Below are positions 1 to 7,844 of a stretch of DNA of 64,000 nt, piece by piece. Where the stretch lies: positions 62,001-126,000 of the forward strand of contig JBGSKV010000083.1 of NCBI GenBank assembly GCA_041740975.1, given 5' to 3'. Under the pieces are notes generated by a model. It did no database searches, was not told where the DNA came from, and worked only from the letters and a program-made list of their open reading frames with translations. The stretch is from JBGSKV01 sp041740975. GTDB taxonomy: Bacteria; Bdellovibrionota_B; Oligoflexia; Oligoflexales; JALZUQ01. Positions within the stretch are counted from its first letter, which is position 1; every line of letters starts with the position of its first letter. A program made the translations under genes and the position numbers.

Positions 1-1023
1 GCCTTCGTCTCGCCAACTTGCAACGGCTTCATCGATCCAGCCAGAGTTTCCATTGGCCGGCATGACGCCACGGGCAAACCAAAAATGCGCGAACTCATGC
101 TCTAAGGCCCAGAGTGAAGTCATAGTAGCGCCGCAATGCTCCATGCCGCCGCCATCGGGAGTGATAAAAGCCACGACGCGATCGTGAATAATAGGTCCGT
201 ACGCTTCTTCCAGTTCCTTAAGAACTGCTCTCGAAGCAGAGGATGCGCGGTCGACGAGGCTCTGAGTTTTTGAATAAATCGTTACAGGATACTCTTTCTC
301 AAGCCCTTGGTAGTTAAACGATCTCTTTAAGAAGTGCCCTTCATCGGCGATGTGAAAATAAATCGAAGACGCAATATAGAAAGGGGCGAAGTCAATGCTC
401 CATTTGTTGTCGCCAACAGCATTCATCGCACCATTTGTAAAAATTTCATGGGTTTTCGTAGTGCCAGTGACTTGGACGTGAAAGCGATACTTTACGGCGT
501 CAAACTCGAAGTTAGCAGGTCCGAACTGCTCGAAGAACTCGCGACCGCCGCGAGCGAGATCGCTAATGAAAAATCCACTGCGTACGCTGTCCGTTGTAAA
601 AGTCATGTGCTTTTCTTCAAGGGCGTATTCGAAGTAAAGAACGTGCTTACTTTGCGCGACCACTTTTCTCTTGAGCACACGCATTTTTGTCGCGTTTTGT
701 GGATCGGGAATTGTTGGAAAATCCGAACTTAAAATCGCAGTATTATCGAACAAAATGACAGTAGGATTAGGCACCAAATCCATCATGGGAAAGCCAGTTT
801 CGAGTGGTTTAAACTCGACCGTTGCATTCGCTTTAACTGTTTGAGTGGTGATGTCAAATACATAACTAATATCGACGGACTGCATGTCAATAGGAACAAC
901 TTTTTCATTTTGCCAGTTAAAGCTAGGTGGAGATTTGGGTGGCAGATCTTCCGTGTGCACGAATGGCGGCAACGCGAACAACGAAATCAAAATCGCCTTT
1001 AGAAAAAGCTTAAAGTTATTCAT
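1..1023 (-). CDS. M1-family zinc metallopeptidase (5' part, runs off the window)
   Basis: This reading frame is open from ATG (1021-1023) to the window edge, giving the first 341 residues. Residues 1-24 form a signal peptide-like hydrophobic stretch, so the enzyme is probably exported. Near the edge lies HEFAH (about 309-313), followed after exactly 18 residues by a Glu in WIDEA, which is the HEXXH-x18-E zinc site of M1 aminopeptidases. Before it, about residue 294, GGMEH replaces the usual GAMEN exopeptidase motif, so the specificity may differ from classical aminopeptidases. The front half looks like the beta-sandwich N-terminal domain of M1 enzymes. A GGAG lies just upstream of the ATG. 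The C-terminal domain is outside the window. The family call is strong; the substrate is unknown. Confidence 0.85.
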   Translation of the reverse strand, partial: MNNFKLFLKAILISLFALPPFVHTEDLPPKSPPSFNWQNEKVVPIDMQSVDISYVFDITTQTVKANATVEFKPLETGFPMMDLVPNPTVILFDNTAILSSDFPTIPDPQNATKMRVLKRKVVAQSKHVLYFEYALEEKHMTFTTDSVRSGFFISDLARGGREFFEQFGPANFEFDAVKYRFHVQVTGTTKTHEIFTNGAMNAVGDNKWSIDFAPFYIASSIYFHIADEGHFLKRSFNYQGLEKEYPVTIYSKTQSLVDRASSASRAVLKELEEAYGPIIHDRVVAFITPDGGGMEHCGATMTSLWALEHEFAHFWFARGVMPANGNSGWIDEAVASWRDEG

Positions 1024-1065
1024 AACTATCTCCATGCCAGAATACTATTGGTGTTTCTCCGGCAA

Positions 1066-1093
1066 GTATTATCCAACTCGTTTTGCATTGCAA
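1066..1093 (-). promoter_or_regulatory. possible promoter of the M1 peptidase gene
   Basis: On the minus strand a TTGCAA hexamer (1088-1093) is followed after 16 bases by TAATAC (1066-1071). This would start transcription about 35 bases before the peptidase ATG. The match to the sigma-70 consensus is moderate, so this is tentative. Confidence 0.28.
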
Positions 1094-1198
1094 ACTTTTA
1101 AGTCCAAAGTTCCAAATAGCCGCGATGTCACTTAAGGACGGGCTTGCTGTGAGCTAAATAAAAATATGAGTTAAAAATTTGAGATAAAGGAGATGAGA

Positions 1199-1753
1199 AT
1201 GTTGGGGAAGTTTAAATTTATTTTTGTTTTGATGTGTTTGATGAACGCCGCAAATGCTTGGGCCGCAAAGATTGAGTCGATTCCGCTGCCGAAGTACAAG
1301 AATCTCAAAGCTCTCGTCGAGGCCTTCGAGATGATGTCGAGAGATCCCGAAATGCCTTGGGCGCCGGAAACCTATGGGCAGCAGCTTGTTGTGCGGCTCA
1401 CAGAAAAGGCAGAGGGCGAAAACTGGCAAGATATCCTACAGGAAGTCGTCCGTAGCCACTTGACTCATACAGGTGAGGACTATCAGGCCAGCGTCATTGA
1501 CATTCATAAAACCGAAAAATCTCTGGTCAATCTTCAGGAAGCTACTGATCACATGTTTACCTATGGGTCGCACATAACTCCTGAGAAGTTAACGCTGTTT
1601 TCAGAAATCTTCCGTGCGGCATTGTTTCGTCGCCCCCACAGAGATCTTCACTTACTAATAGAAGGCAATGATCGAGGCGAGTGTCGAGGGGTCATAATTT
1701 TGGACCGCAGGTACAGTGAAGCCATTGTTTTGGGCAGCTGTCAGCTAAGGTGA
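1199..1753 (+). CDS. small secreted protein of unknown function
   Basis: The gene encodes 184 residues with a clear N-terminal signal peptide ending near NAWAAK, so it is probably periplasmic. I do not recognise the family. The mature part is mixed charged sequence with a His/Arg-rich patch around FRRPHRDLH and a Cys pair towards the C-terminus (ECRG and GSCQ). An upstream in-frame ATG at 1193 directly abuts the AAAGGAG (1186-1192), leaving no spacing, so the ATG at 1199 with a 6-base spacer is the better start. It is divergent from the M1 peptidase and separated from rpsJ by about 300 bases, so it is probably a single-gene unit. Confidence 0.6.
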   Translation: MLGKFKFIFVLMCLMNAANAWAAKIESIPLPKYKNLKALVEAFEMMSRDPEMPWAPETYGQQLVVRLTEKAEGENWQDILQEVVRSHLTHTGEDYQASVIDIHKTEKSLVNLQEATDHMFTYGSHITPEKLTLFSEIFRAALFRRPHRDLHLLIEGNDRGECRGVIILDRRYSEAIVLGSCQLR

Positions 1754-2061
1754 AAATCTCATTCCACCGCACTTCTCGCGTCGCGCTGTTTATTAAACAA
1801 ACACCTGTACTTAGCCGCAAAAATCACGTCCCCATTTGCTTGACAGCATGGGGACCTTCAAGTAAACACATAAGCTCCAAAGCTCTTTTGGTATGCCTAC
1901 TTAGATATTTTTGGCTAGGCCTATGCCATTACCGATCAAATTTTACTGATTCGGTCATGTCATATCGCATAAAGCCAATACAACTAACGTAGTTTTGCCC
2001 TGAGATTTTCGGAGAAAAGCGAAAATTTTACGAACATCAGTTGTTTTAGGATTTGTAGATT
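1754..2061 (+). promoter_or_regulatory. leader and promoter region ahead of the S10 operon
   Basis: This 308-base gap should contain the main promoter of the ribosomal superoperon. A perfect 8-bp inverted repeat (1828-1835 with 1848-1855, 12-base loop) sits in its first half, and TTGACA at 1840-1845 lies in that loop; 17 bases on is a poor -10 (TAAACA, 1863-1868). A second hairpin lies 35 bases before rpsJ. An 80-codon open frame at 1750-1992 has no recognisable protein character and I treat it as noise. Confidence 0.4.
2001..2030 (+). promoter_or_regulatory. hairpin in the rpsJ leader
   Basis: Bases 2005-2011 pair with 2020-2026 (7 bp, 8-base loop), and G-U and A-U pairs extend the stem to 2001-2030. 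It would lie in the 5' untranslated RNA of the S10 operon. It could be an attenuation or ribosomal protein feedback site, but it does not visibly match the E. coli L4 target. Confidence 0.4.
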
Positions 2062-2379
2062 ATGGATAGCGAAAAGATCAGAATCAGACTCCGCGGCTAC
2101 GATCACCGTCTTATAGACAAAGCTGCAGCTGAAATCGTTGACCGTGCAAAACGCACAGGCGCGCGCATTGCAGGGCCGGTGCCACTACCAACTAACATCA
2201 ATCGTTACACTGTTCTTCGCTCACCGCACGTCGATAAAAAATCTCGCGAGCAGTTCGAAGTTCGTACGCACAAAAGAATGATCGATATCCTTGCTCCGAA
2301 ACAGCAAACGATCGACGCTCTTATGAAGTTGGATTTGGCGTCTGGAGTTGACGTTCAAATTAAGACTTATAGAAACTAG
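2062..2379 (+). CDS. rpsJ: 30S ribosomal protein S10
   Basis: S10 (105 residues, normal length) is a small-subunit head protein that also pairs with NusB in antitermination. The sequence holds the typical LRGYDHRLID start and RTHKRMIDI segment. It is the first gene of the superoperon; rpsL, rpsG, fusA and tuf, which often precede it, are not upstream here. The gene is followed by a 102-base spacer with a palindromic repeat, unusually long for this operon. Confidence 0.97.
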   Translation: MDSEKIRIRLRGYDHRLIDKAAAEIVDRAKRTGARIAGPVPLPTNINRYTVLRSPHVDKKSREQFEVRTHKRMIDILAPKQQTIDALMKLDLASGVDVQIKTYRN

Positions 2380-2387
2380 ACGTCAGC

Positions 2388-2437
2388 GCGATAGCGCTGA
2401 GGGCGTATCCTGAGGCGCGAAGCACCGAAGGATCTCA
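2388..2437 (+). repeat. REP-like palindromic element between rpsJ and rplC
   Basis: The spacer has a 6-bp hairpin CAGCGC-gata-GCGCTG (about 2384-2399) followed by an imperfect palindrome at 2406-2437 whose ends read ATCCT and AGGAT around a GCGAAGC centre. The second part resembles the widespread intergenic repeat that reads like TCCTGAGC...GAAGGATCT in many bacteria. Related fragments occur near 38298-38328 and 51829-51857. Without a genome comparison, membership of a repeat family is inference. Confidence 0.45.
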
Positions 2438-2481
2438 TAAAAAAAGCTGAAAAAGCTGATTATTTAGGAATGAAGTAGGAA

Positions 2482-3138
2482 ATGATTGCACCAGGACTAA
2501 TGGCACGAAAAGTGGGGATGACGAGAATGTTTGACGATCGCGGTCGTCTGGTTCCTGTCACATTGCTTCAAGTGGAAGATTCAAAAATCACAAAAGTTTG
2601 TACGCCGGAGAAGGATGGTTACCATGCCCTTCAGGTTGGATATTACGTTAAACCTGAACGTCTGTTGACCAAAGCTGATGTCGCGCGTCTAAGAAAAGCA
2701 TCGATCCAAGAAAACTTCAGCCGCTTTCGCGAACTTCGTTTGGAAGACGCCTTGGAAGGCGCAGCCGTTGGTAGCGCAATGGATCTGAGTATTTTTGAAG
2801 GCATCGAAGCTATTGATGTTACGGGCATTACCAAAGGTCGCGGTTTCGCGGGCGCGGTTAAAAGGCATAAGGTTGCTGTTGGTCGTATGACTCACGGTTC
2901 TCGTTTCCATCGCCGTCCGGGTTCATTGGGTTGTCGTACAACTCCTGGTCGCGTTATGAAAAACAAGAAAATGCCAGGCCATATGGGTGTTGATCGTGCA
3001 ACGATTCTTAATCTTAAGGTTTTGGACCTTGATAAAGAATCAAAAACGATAGCGATCAAAGGGTCCATCCCAGGTCATCGTGATGGTTTCGTAATGGTTC
3101 GTCCAAGTATTAAAACTAAAGTTTCTAAATCAAAGTAG
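2482..3138 (+). CDS. rplC: 50S ribosomal protein L3
   Basis: L3 (218 residues) binds 23S rRNA early in assembly and reaches toward the peptidyl transferase centre. The hallmark GRMTHGSRFHRRPGS loop and the KMPGHMG segment are intact, including the Gln position region that is methylated in some species. It lies 14 bases before rplD. The start is ATG at 2482 after AGGAA; the N-terminus reads MIAPGLMARKVGMT, so an internal start at the second Met is also possible. Confidence 0.97.
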   Translation: MIAPGLMARKVGMTRMFDDRGRLVPVTLLQVEDSKITKVCTPEKDGYHALQVGYYVKPERLLTKADVARLRKASIQENFSRFRELRLEDALEGAAVGSAMDLSIFEGIEAIDVTGITKGRGFAGAVKRHKVAVGRMTHGSRFHRRPGSLGCRTTPGRVMKNKKMPGHMGVDRATILNLKVLDLDKESKTIAIKGSIPGHRDGFVMVRPSIKTKVSKSK

Positions 3139-3152
3139 TGATGGGATATTGA

Positions 3153-4007
3153 ATGCAAGCGCAATTAAACAATTTAGAAGGTAAGGCGATCAAAAAAATT
3201 GATTTGCCAGACATTATCTTTGGCCGAGAAATGAACGAAGCCGTACTACACGCTGTAGTCAAGGCTTACCGTGCAAATGCTCGCCAAGGCACGCACATGA
3301 CTAAAACTCGCTCAACTGTAAGCGGCGGCGGTAGGAAGCCTTTCAAGCAAAAAGGTACCGGCGAAGCTCGACAAGGTAGTACGCGTGCACCGAACCATCC
3401 AGGTGGTGCGGTTGTTCACGGTCCTCAGCCTCGCGATTACCGCGAGTCCACTAACAAAAAAGTTCGTCAACTTGCACTTGCGGTGGCCCTCTCTGATAGG
3501 GTTCGCCACAATCATTTGCACATCATCGACGACTTCAAACTTGATAAATACAATACGAAGCATGTCGTGATGGTTCTTGGAAATTTGAAAGCTACGAAGG
3601 CGCTAGTCGTCGACGAACGTAAAGATGATTTCTTGTATCGCTCGACTCGTAACATCAAATGGACAAATGTAGTTCCCGCTTCCGAAATCAATGCGATGGA
3701 CGTTCTTCGTTCGACCGACGTTGTCATGACGGAGTCTGCGGTGAAGTCTCTTGTTCAGCGCTTGACTCTACTTACTGAAGACAAAGTTAAAGAAGAGGAA
3801 GCTAAGCCATCTAAGAAAGCCAAAAAAGCAAAAAAAGCAGCATCCGTAAAAAAAGCGAAAGCCGCTAAAAGAACGGCAGCAGTTGCAAAAGCCAAAACTG
3901 CCAAAAAACCAGCTGACAAGGCCACTACCAAGCCTAAAGCTGCGGCCGACAAGAGTCCAGCGGCTAAGCCAAAAAGCGCCGCCGCGACTAAGAAAGCAGG
4001 GAAGTAA
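3153..4007 (+). CDS. rplD: 50S ribosomal protein L4 with Lys/Ala-rich C-terminal tail
   Basis: The first 210 or so residues are a standard L4, including the rRNA-contacting loop KPFKQKGTGEARQGS. L4 lines the exit tunnel and in enterics also represses the S10 operon. Residues from about 212 to 284 form a low-complexity Lys/Ala/Pro tail not found in the usual ~205-residue protein; it is probably disordered and RNA-binding. The antisense frame over this tail is an artefact of its composition. Next gene rplW starts 3 bases after the stop. Confidence 0.96.
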   Translation: MQAQLNNLEGKAIKKIDLPDIIFGREMNEAVLHAVVKAYRANARQGTHMTKTRSTVSGGGRKPFKQKGTGEARQGSTRAPNHPGGAVVHGPQPRDYRESTNKKVRQLALAVALSDRVRHNHLHIIDDFKLDKYNTKHVVMVLGNLKATKALVVDERKDDFLYRSTRNIKWTNVVPASEINAMDVLRSTDVVMTESAVKSLVQRLTLLTEDKVKEEEAKPSKKAKKAKKAASVKKAKAAKRTAAVAKAKTAKKPADKATTKPKAAADKSPAAKPKSAAATKKAGK

Positions 4008-4010
4008 ACT

Positions 4011-4298
4011 ATGAATATTTTAAGTGTACTTCAATCTCCAGTCGTGTCTGAAAAATCAAACGGTCAACGCGATAAATTTAATAAATATACTTTTAACGTA
4101 GCTCTTGCTGCTAACAAGCTAGAGATCGCGAAAGCAATCGAACTAGCCTACGACGTAAAAGTTAAGTCGGTTTCGACTACGATTACTCGCGGTAAAGTGA
4201 GACGTCGCGGGAATTTTATTTCACAGCCGGCGAAATATAAAAAAGCAACGGTAGCTTTGATGCCAGATCAAAAAATACCAATTTTTGATGATAATTAA
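4011..4298 (+). CDS. rplW: 50S ribosomal protein L23
   Basis: L23 (95 residues) sits at the tunnel exit and is the docking site for trigger factor and SRP. The conserved SPVVSEKS start and the VKSVSTTITRGKVRRRG loop are present. The length is normal. It is tightly spaced with rplD and rplB. Confidence 0.96.
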   Translation: MNILSVLQSPVVSEKSNGQRDKFNKYTFNVALAANKLEIAKAIELAYDVKVKSVSTTITRGKVRRRGNFISQPAKYKKATVALMPDQKIPIFDDN

Positions 4299-4312
4299 CG
4301 GAGTGTTTGCAG

Positions 4313-5158
4313 ATGGCAATTAGACTTTATAAACCAGTAACACCAGGATCGCGCGGCGGCTCGGTAGTAGACTATCGTGAGATCGACAGCGTTGAGCCTT
4401 TAAGAAGTTTATTGGCACCTTTGACAAAATGCTCTGGTCGTAACAATCACGGCCGAATCACAGTTCGTCACAGAGGCGGTGGATCGCGTCAACATTATCG
4501 TATCATTGACTTTCGTCGTGATAAGTTCGATGTCGTCGGTAAAGTGGAATACATTGAGTATGATCCGAATCGTACGTCTTTCATTGCTCGTATCCTTTAT
4601 AAAGACGGTGAACGTCGCTACATTTTAGCGCCGGCTGGTCTTAAAAAAGGTTCTGAAGTTTTCGCGTCTATGACTGCTGAAGTCGACGTGAAGCCAGGTA
4701 ATGCAATGCCGTTATCTCGTGTGCCTTTCGGAACCATTCTACACAATATCGAAATGAAACCCGGCAAAGGTGGCCAGATGGCTCGCTCTGCAGGTTCTTC
4801 CGCGCAACTTTTGGGTCGCGTTGATGGCTATGCTCAGCTCAAATTGCCTTCTGGTGAAATGCGCCGTGTTCCTGAATCTTGTATCGCTTGTGTTGGGGCG
4901 ATGGGTAACTCCGATCACGCTAACCGTAACTACGGAAAAGCTGGTCGTATGCGTTGGATGGGTATTCGTCCAACCGTTCGCGGTGTCGCTATGAACCCTG
5001 TCGACCATCCGCATGGTGGTGGTGAAGGTAAAACTTCAGGTGGACGTCATCCAGTGTCACCTTGGGCATTGCCAACGAAGGGTTACAAAACGCGTAAAAA
5101 TAAGCGTACAAACAAAGACATTATACGCCGTAGACAGCGTAATAAAGCTAAAGCTTAA
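4313..5158 (+). CDS. rplB: 50S ribosomal protein L2
   Basis: L2 (281 residues) is needed for subunit association and peptidyl transfer. The C-terminal VRGVAMNPVDHPHGGGEG motif, with the key His, is intact. The frame extends to a TTG at 4307, but the ATG at 4313 has a GGAG at 4300-4303 at good spacing and gives the standard MAIRLYKP start, so I use it. Confidence 0.97.
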   Translation: MAIRLYKPVTPGSRGGSVVDYREIDSVEPLRSLLAPLTKCSGRNNHGRITVRHRGGGSRQHYRIIDFRRDKFDVVGKVEYIEYDPNRTSFIARILYKDGERRYILAPAGLKKGSEVFASMTAEVDVKPGNAMPLSRVPFGTILHNIEMKPGKGGQMARSAGSSAQLLGRVDGYAQLKLPSGEMRRVPESCIACVGAMGNSDHANRNYGKAGRMRWMGIRPTVRGVAMNPVDHPHGGGEGKTSGGRHPVSPWALPTKGYKTRKNKRTNKDIIRRRQRNKAKA

Positions 5159-5170
5159 GGAGAGAAGATA

Positions 5171-5434
5171 GTGTCACGTTCACTCAAAAAAGGTCCCTTT
5201 GTTGATGAGTACATCACCAAGAAAGTGGAGAGAGCCCTAAAAGACAAGAAACCAATTAAAACCTGGAGCCGTCGTTCTACGATTCTTCCAGAATATGTTG
5301 GTCTTACTTTCGCAGTTCATAACGGCAAAAAACATATTCCAGTTTTCATTTCTGAAAACATGGTTGGGCATAAGCTTGGTGAATTTGCACCGACTCGTGC
5401 ATACATGAAACACTCAGGCGATAAGTCAGCATAA
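5171..5434 (+). CDS. rpsS: 30S ribosomal protein S19
   Basis: S19 (87 residues) lies in the head of the small subunit near the A site finger. It begins with a GTG giving MSRSLKKGPFVD, which is diagnostic, after an AAGGAGAG ribosome binding site that overlaps the end region of rplB. The KLGEFAPTR segment near the C-terminus is typical. Confidence 0.96.
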   Translation: MSRSLKKGPFVDEYITKKVERALKDKKPIKTWSRRSTILPEYVGLTFAVHNGKKHIPVFISENMVGHKLGEFAPTRAYMKHSGDKSA

Positions 5435-5448
5435 GGTAGGTACGTAGT

Positions 5449-5784
5449 ATGGCGGATTTTACAGTAAAACTTAGCGGAGCTCGCATTGCCCCACGCAAAG
5501 CACGATTGGTCGTGGATCTTGTTCGTGGCAAAACAGTTCAGAACGCTTTAGACATTTTGCGCATCACCAATAAAAAGGCCGCGCCGATGTTAATCAAGCT
5601 TGTGGAGTCCGCGGTTGCGAACGCGCAGCAACGTGCCACAGTTGATGTGGATAGATTGGTCATAAAGGAAGCTTTCGTTGGTGAAGGTCGTTGTCTTCAT
5701 CGCTGGTTACCACGAGCTCAAGGTCGTGCGACACCAATCAGAAAGCGCAGCTCTCATTTCACAGTTAAATTATCAGAACTTTAA
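5449..5784 (+). CDS. rplV: 50S ribosomal protein L22
   Basis: L22 (111 residues) extends a beta-hairpin into the exit tunnel near the macrolide site. The APRKARLVVDLVRGK and RAQGRATPIRKRSSH segments are as expected, with no visible deletion in the hairpin loop. The next gene, rpsC, starts 10 bases after the stop. Confidence 0.96.
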   Translation: MADFTVKLSGARIAPRKARLVVDLVRGKTVQNALDILRITNKKAAPMLIKLVESAVANAQQRATVDVDRLVIKEAFVGEGRCLHRWLPRAQGRATPIRKRSSHFTVKLSEL

Positions 5785-5794
5785 GGGGTCATGA

Positions 5795-6454
5795 GTGGGT
5801 CAGAAGGTAAATCCAATTGGTTTTCGAATCGGCATCAATAGAACTTGGTCTTCGCAATGGTATTCGCGCAATGAATACGCAAAACTTTTGCACGAAGATA
5901 TTCGCATTCGTAAGTATATCACTACGAAGTTTGATGCGGCCGGTGTGGCTAGTATCGAAATCGAACGCGCGGCTAGAAACTTGAAGATAAATATTCACAG
6001 CAGCCGTCCCGGTATTATTATCGGTAAAAAAGGCGCGGGCGCGGAAGCGTTGAGAGATCAAGTGAAGCGTATCTGCAAAATCGAATCCGGCGATCCAACG
6101 ATCAACGTTTTCGATATCAAAAAACCTGACTTGAATGCTGCAATCGTTGCGGACAACATCAAAGGCCAGTTAGAGCGTCGCGTTTCATTCCGAAGAGCGA
6201 TGAAAAAATGCATGTCGCAGACCATTAAAAACGGCGCCAAGGGTATCAAAGTTTGTTGCTCCGGTCGTTTAGGTGGAGCAGACATGGCCCGCGTTGAAAA
6301 ATATAAAGAAGGTCGTATTCCACTTCATACTTTAAGAGCTGACATTGATTACGCTACGGCAGAGGCGATGACGACTTACGGTTTGATTGGTATCAAGGTA
6401 TGGATATTTAAAGGCGAAGTCCTTTCCATGGGTGAAGAAGCAGCGGTAGTATAA
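5795..6454 (+). CDS. rpsC: 30S ribosomal protein S3
   Basis: S3 (219 residues) forms part of the mRNA entry channel. It starts with GTG (MGQKVNPIGFRIG) after AAGGGG. The KH-domain GIIIGKKGAGAE loop and the GCSGRLGGADMAR-like C-terminal segment (here CCSGRLGGADMAR) are present. The length is standard, without the long tails found in some lineages. Confidence 0.96.
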   Translation: MGQKVNPIGFRIGINRTWSSQWYSRNEYAKLLHEDIRIRKYITTKFDAAGVASIEIERAARNLKINIHSSRPGIIIGKKGAGAEALRDQVKRICKIESGDPTINVFDIKKPDLNAAIVADNIKGQLERRVSFRRAMKKCMSQTIKNGAKGIKVCCSGRLGGADMARVEKYKEGRIPLHTLRADIDYATAEAMTTYGLIGIKVWIFKGEVLSMGEEAAVV

Positions 6455-6465
6455 GGGGTTTATGA

Positions 6466-6906
6466 ATGTTATCGCCTAAGAAAATGAAATTTAGAAAACG
6501 CCACAAAGGCAGAATCCGTGGTAATGCACGTTCTGGATATCTTTTGGCTTTTGGAGATTACGGCTTGTACGCGTTAGAGGGTGCCAAAATCACTTCTCGT
6601 CAAATCGAAGCTGCTCGTGTAGCCATGACTCGTTGTATTAAGCGTGGTGGGCAAGTTTGGATTAAGATTTTCCCACATAAGCCGGTGACTAAGAAGCCGC
6701 TTGAAGTTCGTATGGGTAAAGGTAAAGGTGCTGTTGACCATTATGTCGCGGAAGTTCGTCCTGGTCGCATGCTTTATGAAATGAAGGGTGTCGACAAAGC
6801 GACTGCGATGGAAGCTTTAGAACTTGCTGCAGCAAAATTGCCGCTGAGAACAAAGATTATTTCAAAATTAGAAGATCCGTGGAGTCAAGGTGATGGAACT
6901 AATTAA
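6466..6906 (+). CDS. rplP: 50S ribosomal protein L16
   Basis: L16 (146 residues) organises the A-site region of the large subunit. The start MLSPKKMKFRKRHKGR and the RMGKGKGAVDHYVAEVRPG segment are characteristic; the Arg in VWIKIFPHKPVTKKP marks the usual core. The end overlaps the start of rpmC, so the two are probably translationally coupled. Confidence 0.96.
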   Translation: MLSPKKMKFRKRHKGRIRGNARSGYLLAFGDYGLYALEGAKITSRQIEAARVAMTRCIKRGGQVWIKIFPHKPVTKKPLEVRMGKGKGAVDHYVAEVRPGRMLYEMKGVDKATAMEALELAAAKLPLRTKIISKLEDPWSQGDGTN

Positions 6907-7165
6907 GCTACAAACTGACGAATTGAGAAACTTCGAAGCTGCGAAGCTAAAAGAAGTGGAAGACAACGCTCGCAAAGAATTGTTTAAAATTCGCATGGAC
7001 ATTTACACGCCAAAAGCTTCCCAAGCGGGAAACTTACGCGGATTGAGAAAAACGTTGGCTCGGGTCAAGACGATTCAAACCGAGAAGCGTCGCACGCAAG
7101 AACTAAAAACAAAAGCCCCTGCAGCCAAGAAAGCTGTAGAGACTCCTGTAAAAAAGAAGAAATAA
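6893..7165 (+). CDS. rpmC: 50S ribosomal protein L29 with basic C-terminal tail
   Basis: L29 is normally about 65 residues of two helices near the tunnel exit; this one is 90. The core (ELIKLQTDEL to RVKTIQTEKR) is recognisable. Residues beyond about 67 form a Lys/Ala/Pro tail like those on L4, L5 and L17 here. ATG at 6893 is preferred over the adjoining GTG at 6890. The start lies inside rplP. Confidence 0.93.
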   Translation: MELIKLQTDELRNFEAAKLKEVEDNARKELFKIRMDIYTPKASQAGNLRGLRKTLARVKTIQTEKRRTQELKTKAPAAKKAVETPVKKKK

Positions 7166-7175
7166 GGATTAAGAC

Positions 7176-7445
7176 GTGAGCGAAATTAAAGTAAAAAAAT
7201 CAAAACCCATCAAATGTACGGTTGTTTCCGACAAGATGATGAAGTCTAGAACTGCGGTAGCGCAGCGCCTGGTAAAGCATCCAGGGCTTGGCAAATATAT
7301 GAAGCGTCGGGCTAGGTTCATGTTTCATGATGAGCTTAATCAATCAAAGATGGGCGATCTTGTTTTGATCAAGCCTTGTCGACCACGTAGTGCGAAAAAA
7401 AGTTTCGAATTAGTTGAGATTCTTGAAACCGGTGAACGGGAATAG
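7176..7445 (+). CDS. rpsQ: 30S ribosomal protein S17
   Basis: S17 (89 residues) is a primary 16S rRNA binder with an OB fold. The GTG start at 7176 follows AAGGATT. The sequence VVSDKMMKSRTAV and KIGDLV-type segment (here KMGDLVLIKPCRP) are typical. The protein follows L29 in the normal order. Confidence 0.95.
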   Translation: MSEIKVKKSKPIKCTVVSDKMMKSRTAVAQRLVKHPGLGKYMKRRARFMFHDELNQSKMGDLVLIKPCRPRSAKKSFELVEILETGERE

Positions 7446-7472
7446 TATTTAGGATTAAAAGGGTTAAGTCGT

Positions 7473-7841
7473 ATGATTCAGATGGAAACGAGATTAGTAG
7501 CTGCGGACAACTCGGGAGCAAAGTCTCTGAAGTGTTTCAAAGTTCTTGGTGGCAGCAAAAAGACTTTCGCAACAGTGGGAGACATCATCGTTGTCTCTAT
7601 CAAAGAAGCTGTGCCGAAAAGCAAAGTCGAAAAAGGTAGCGTTCATAGGGCCGTTGTTGTGCGGACTAAGAAAGATATCAAAAGAGCGGATGGCTCTACG
7701 ATTAAATTTGACGAAAATGCAGCTGTTCTTATCAAGGGTAAAGATAACGAACCAGTTGGTACACGTATATTTGGACCAGTAGCGCGTGAAGTTCATAAGA
7801 ACTTCCTCAGAATCGCGTCTTTGGCGCCGGAGGTTCTTTAA
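7473..7841 (+). CDS. rplN: 50S ribosomal protein L14
   Basis: L14 (122 residues) contacts 16S rRNA across the subunit interface and is the target of the RsfS silencing factor. MIQMETRLVAADNSGAK and the C-terminal FGPVAREVH segment are diagnostic. The next gene starts only 3 bases after the stop, and it is rplE, so rplX, which almost always lies here, is missing. Confidence 0.97.
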   Translation: MIQMETRLVAADNSGAKSLKCFKVLGGSKKTFATVGDIIVVSIKEAVPKSKVEKGSVHRAVVVRTKKDIKRADGSTIKFDENAAVLIKGKDNEPVGTRIFGPVAREVHKNFLRIASLAPEVL

Positions 7842-7844
7842 GAC

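Noticed and set aside
334..1135. Plus-strand open frames at 334-732 and 884-1135
   Set aside because: They lie opposite the M1 peptidase frame, which carries a signal peptide and a zinc motif; the plus frames have no family features.
1750..1992. 80-codon frame before rpsJ
   Set aside because: No ribosome binding site and no protein-like pattern; it covers a region with two hairpins and is better read as leader DNA.
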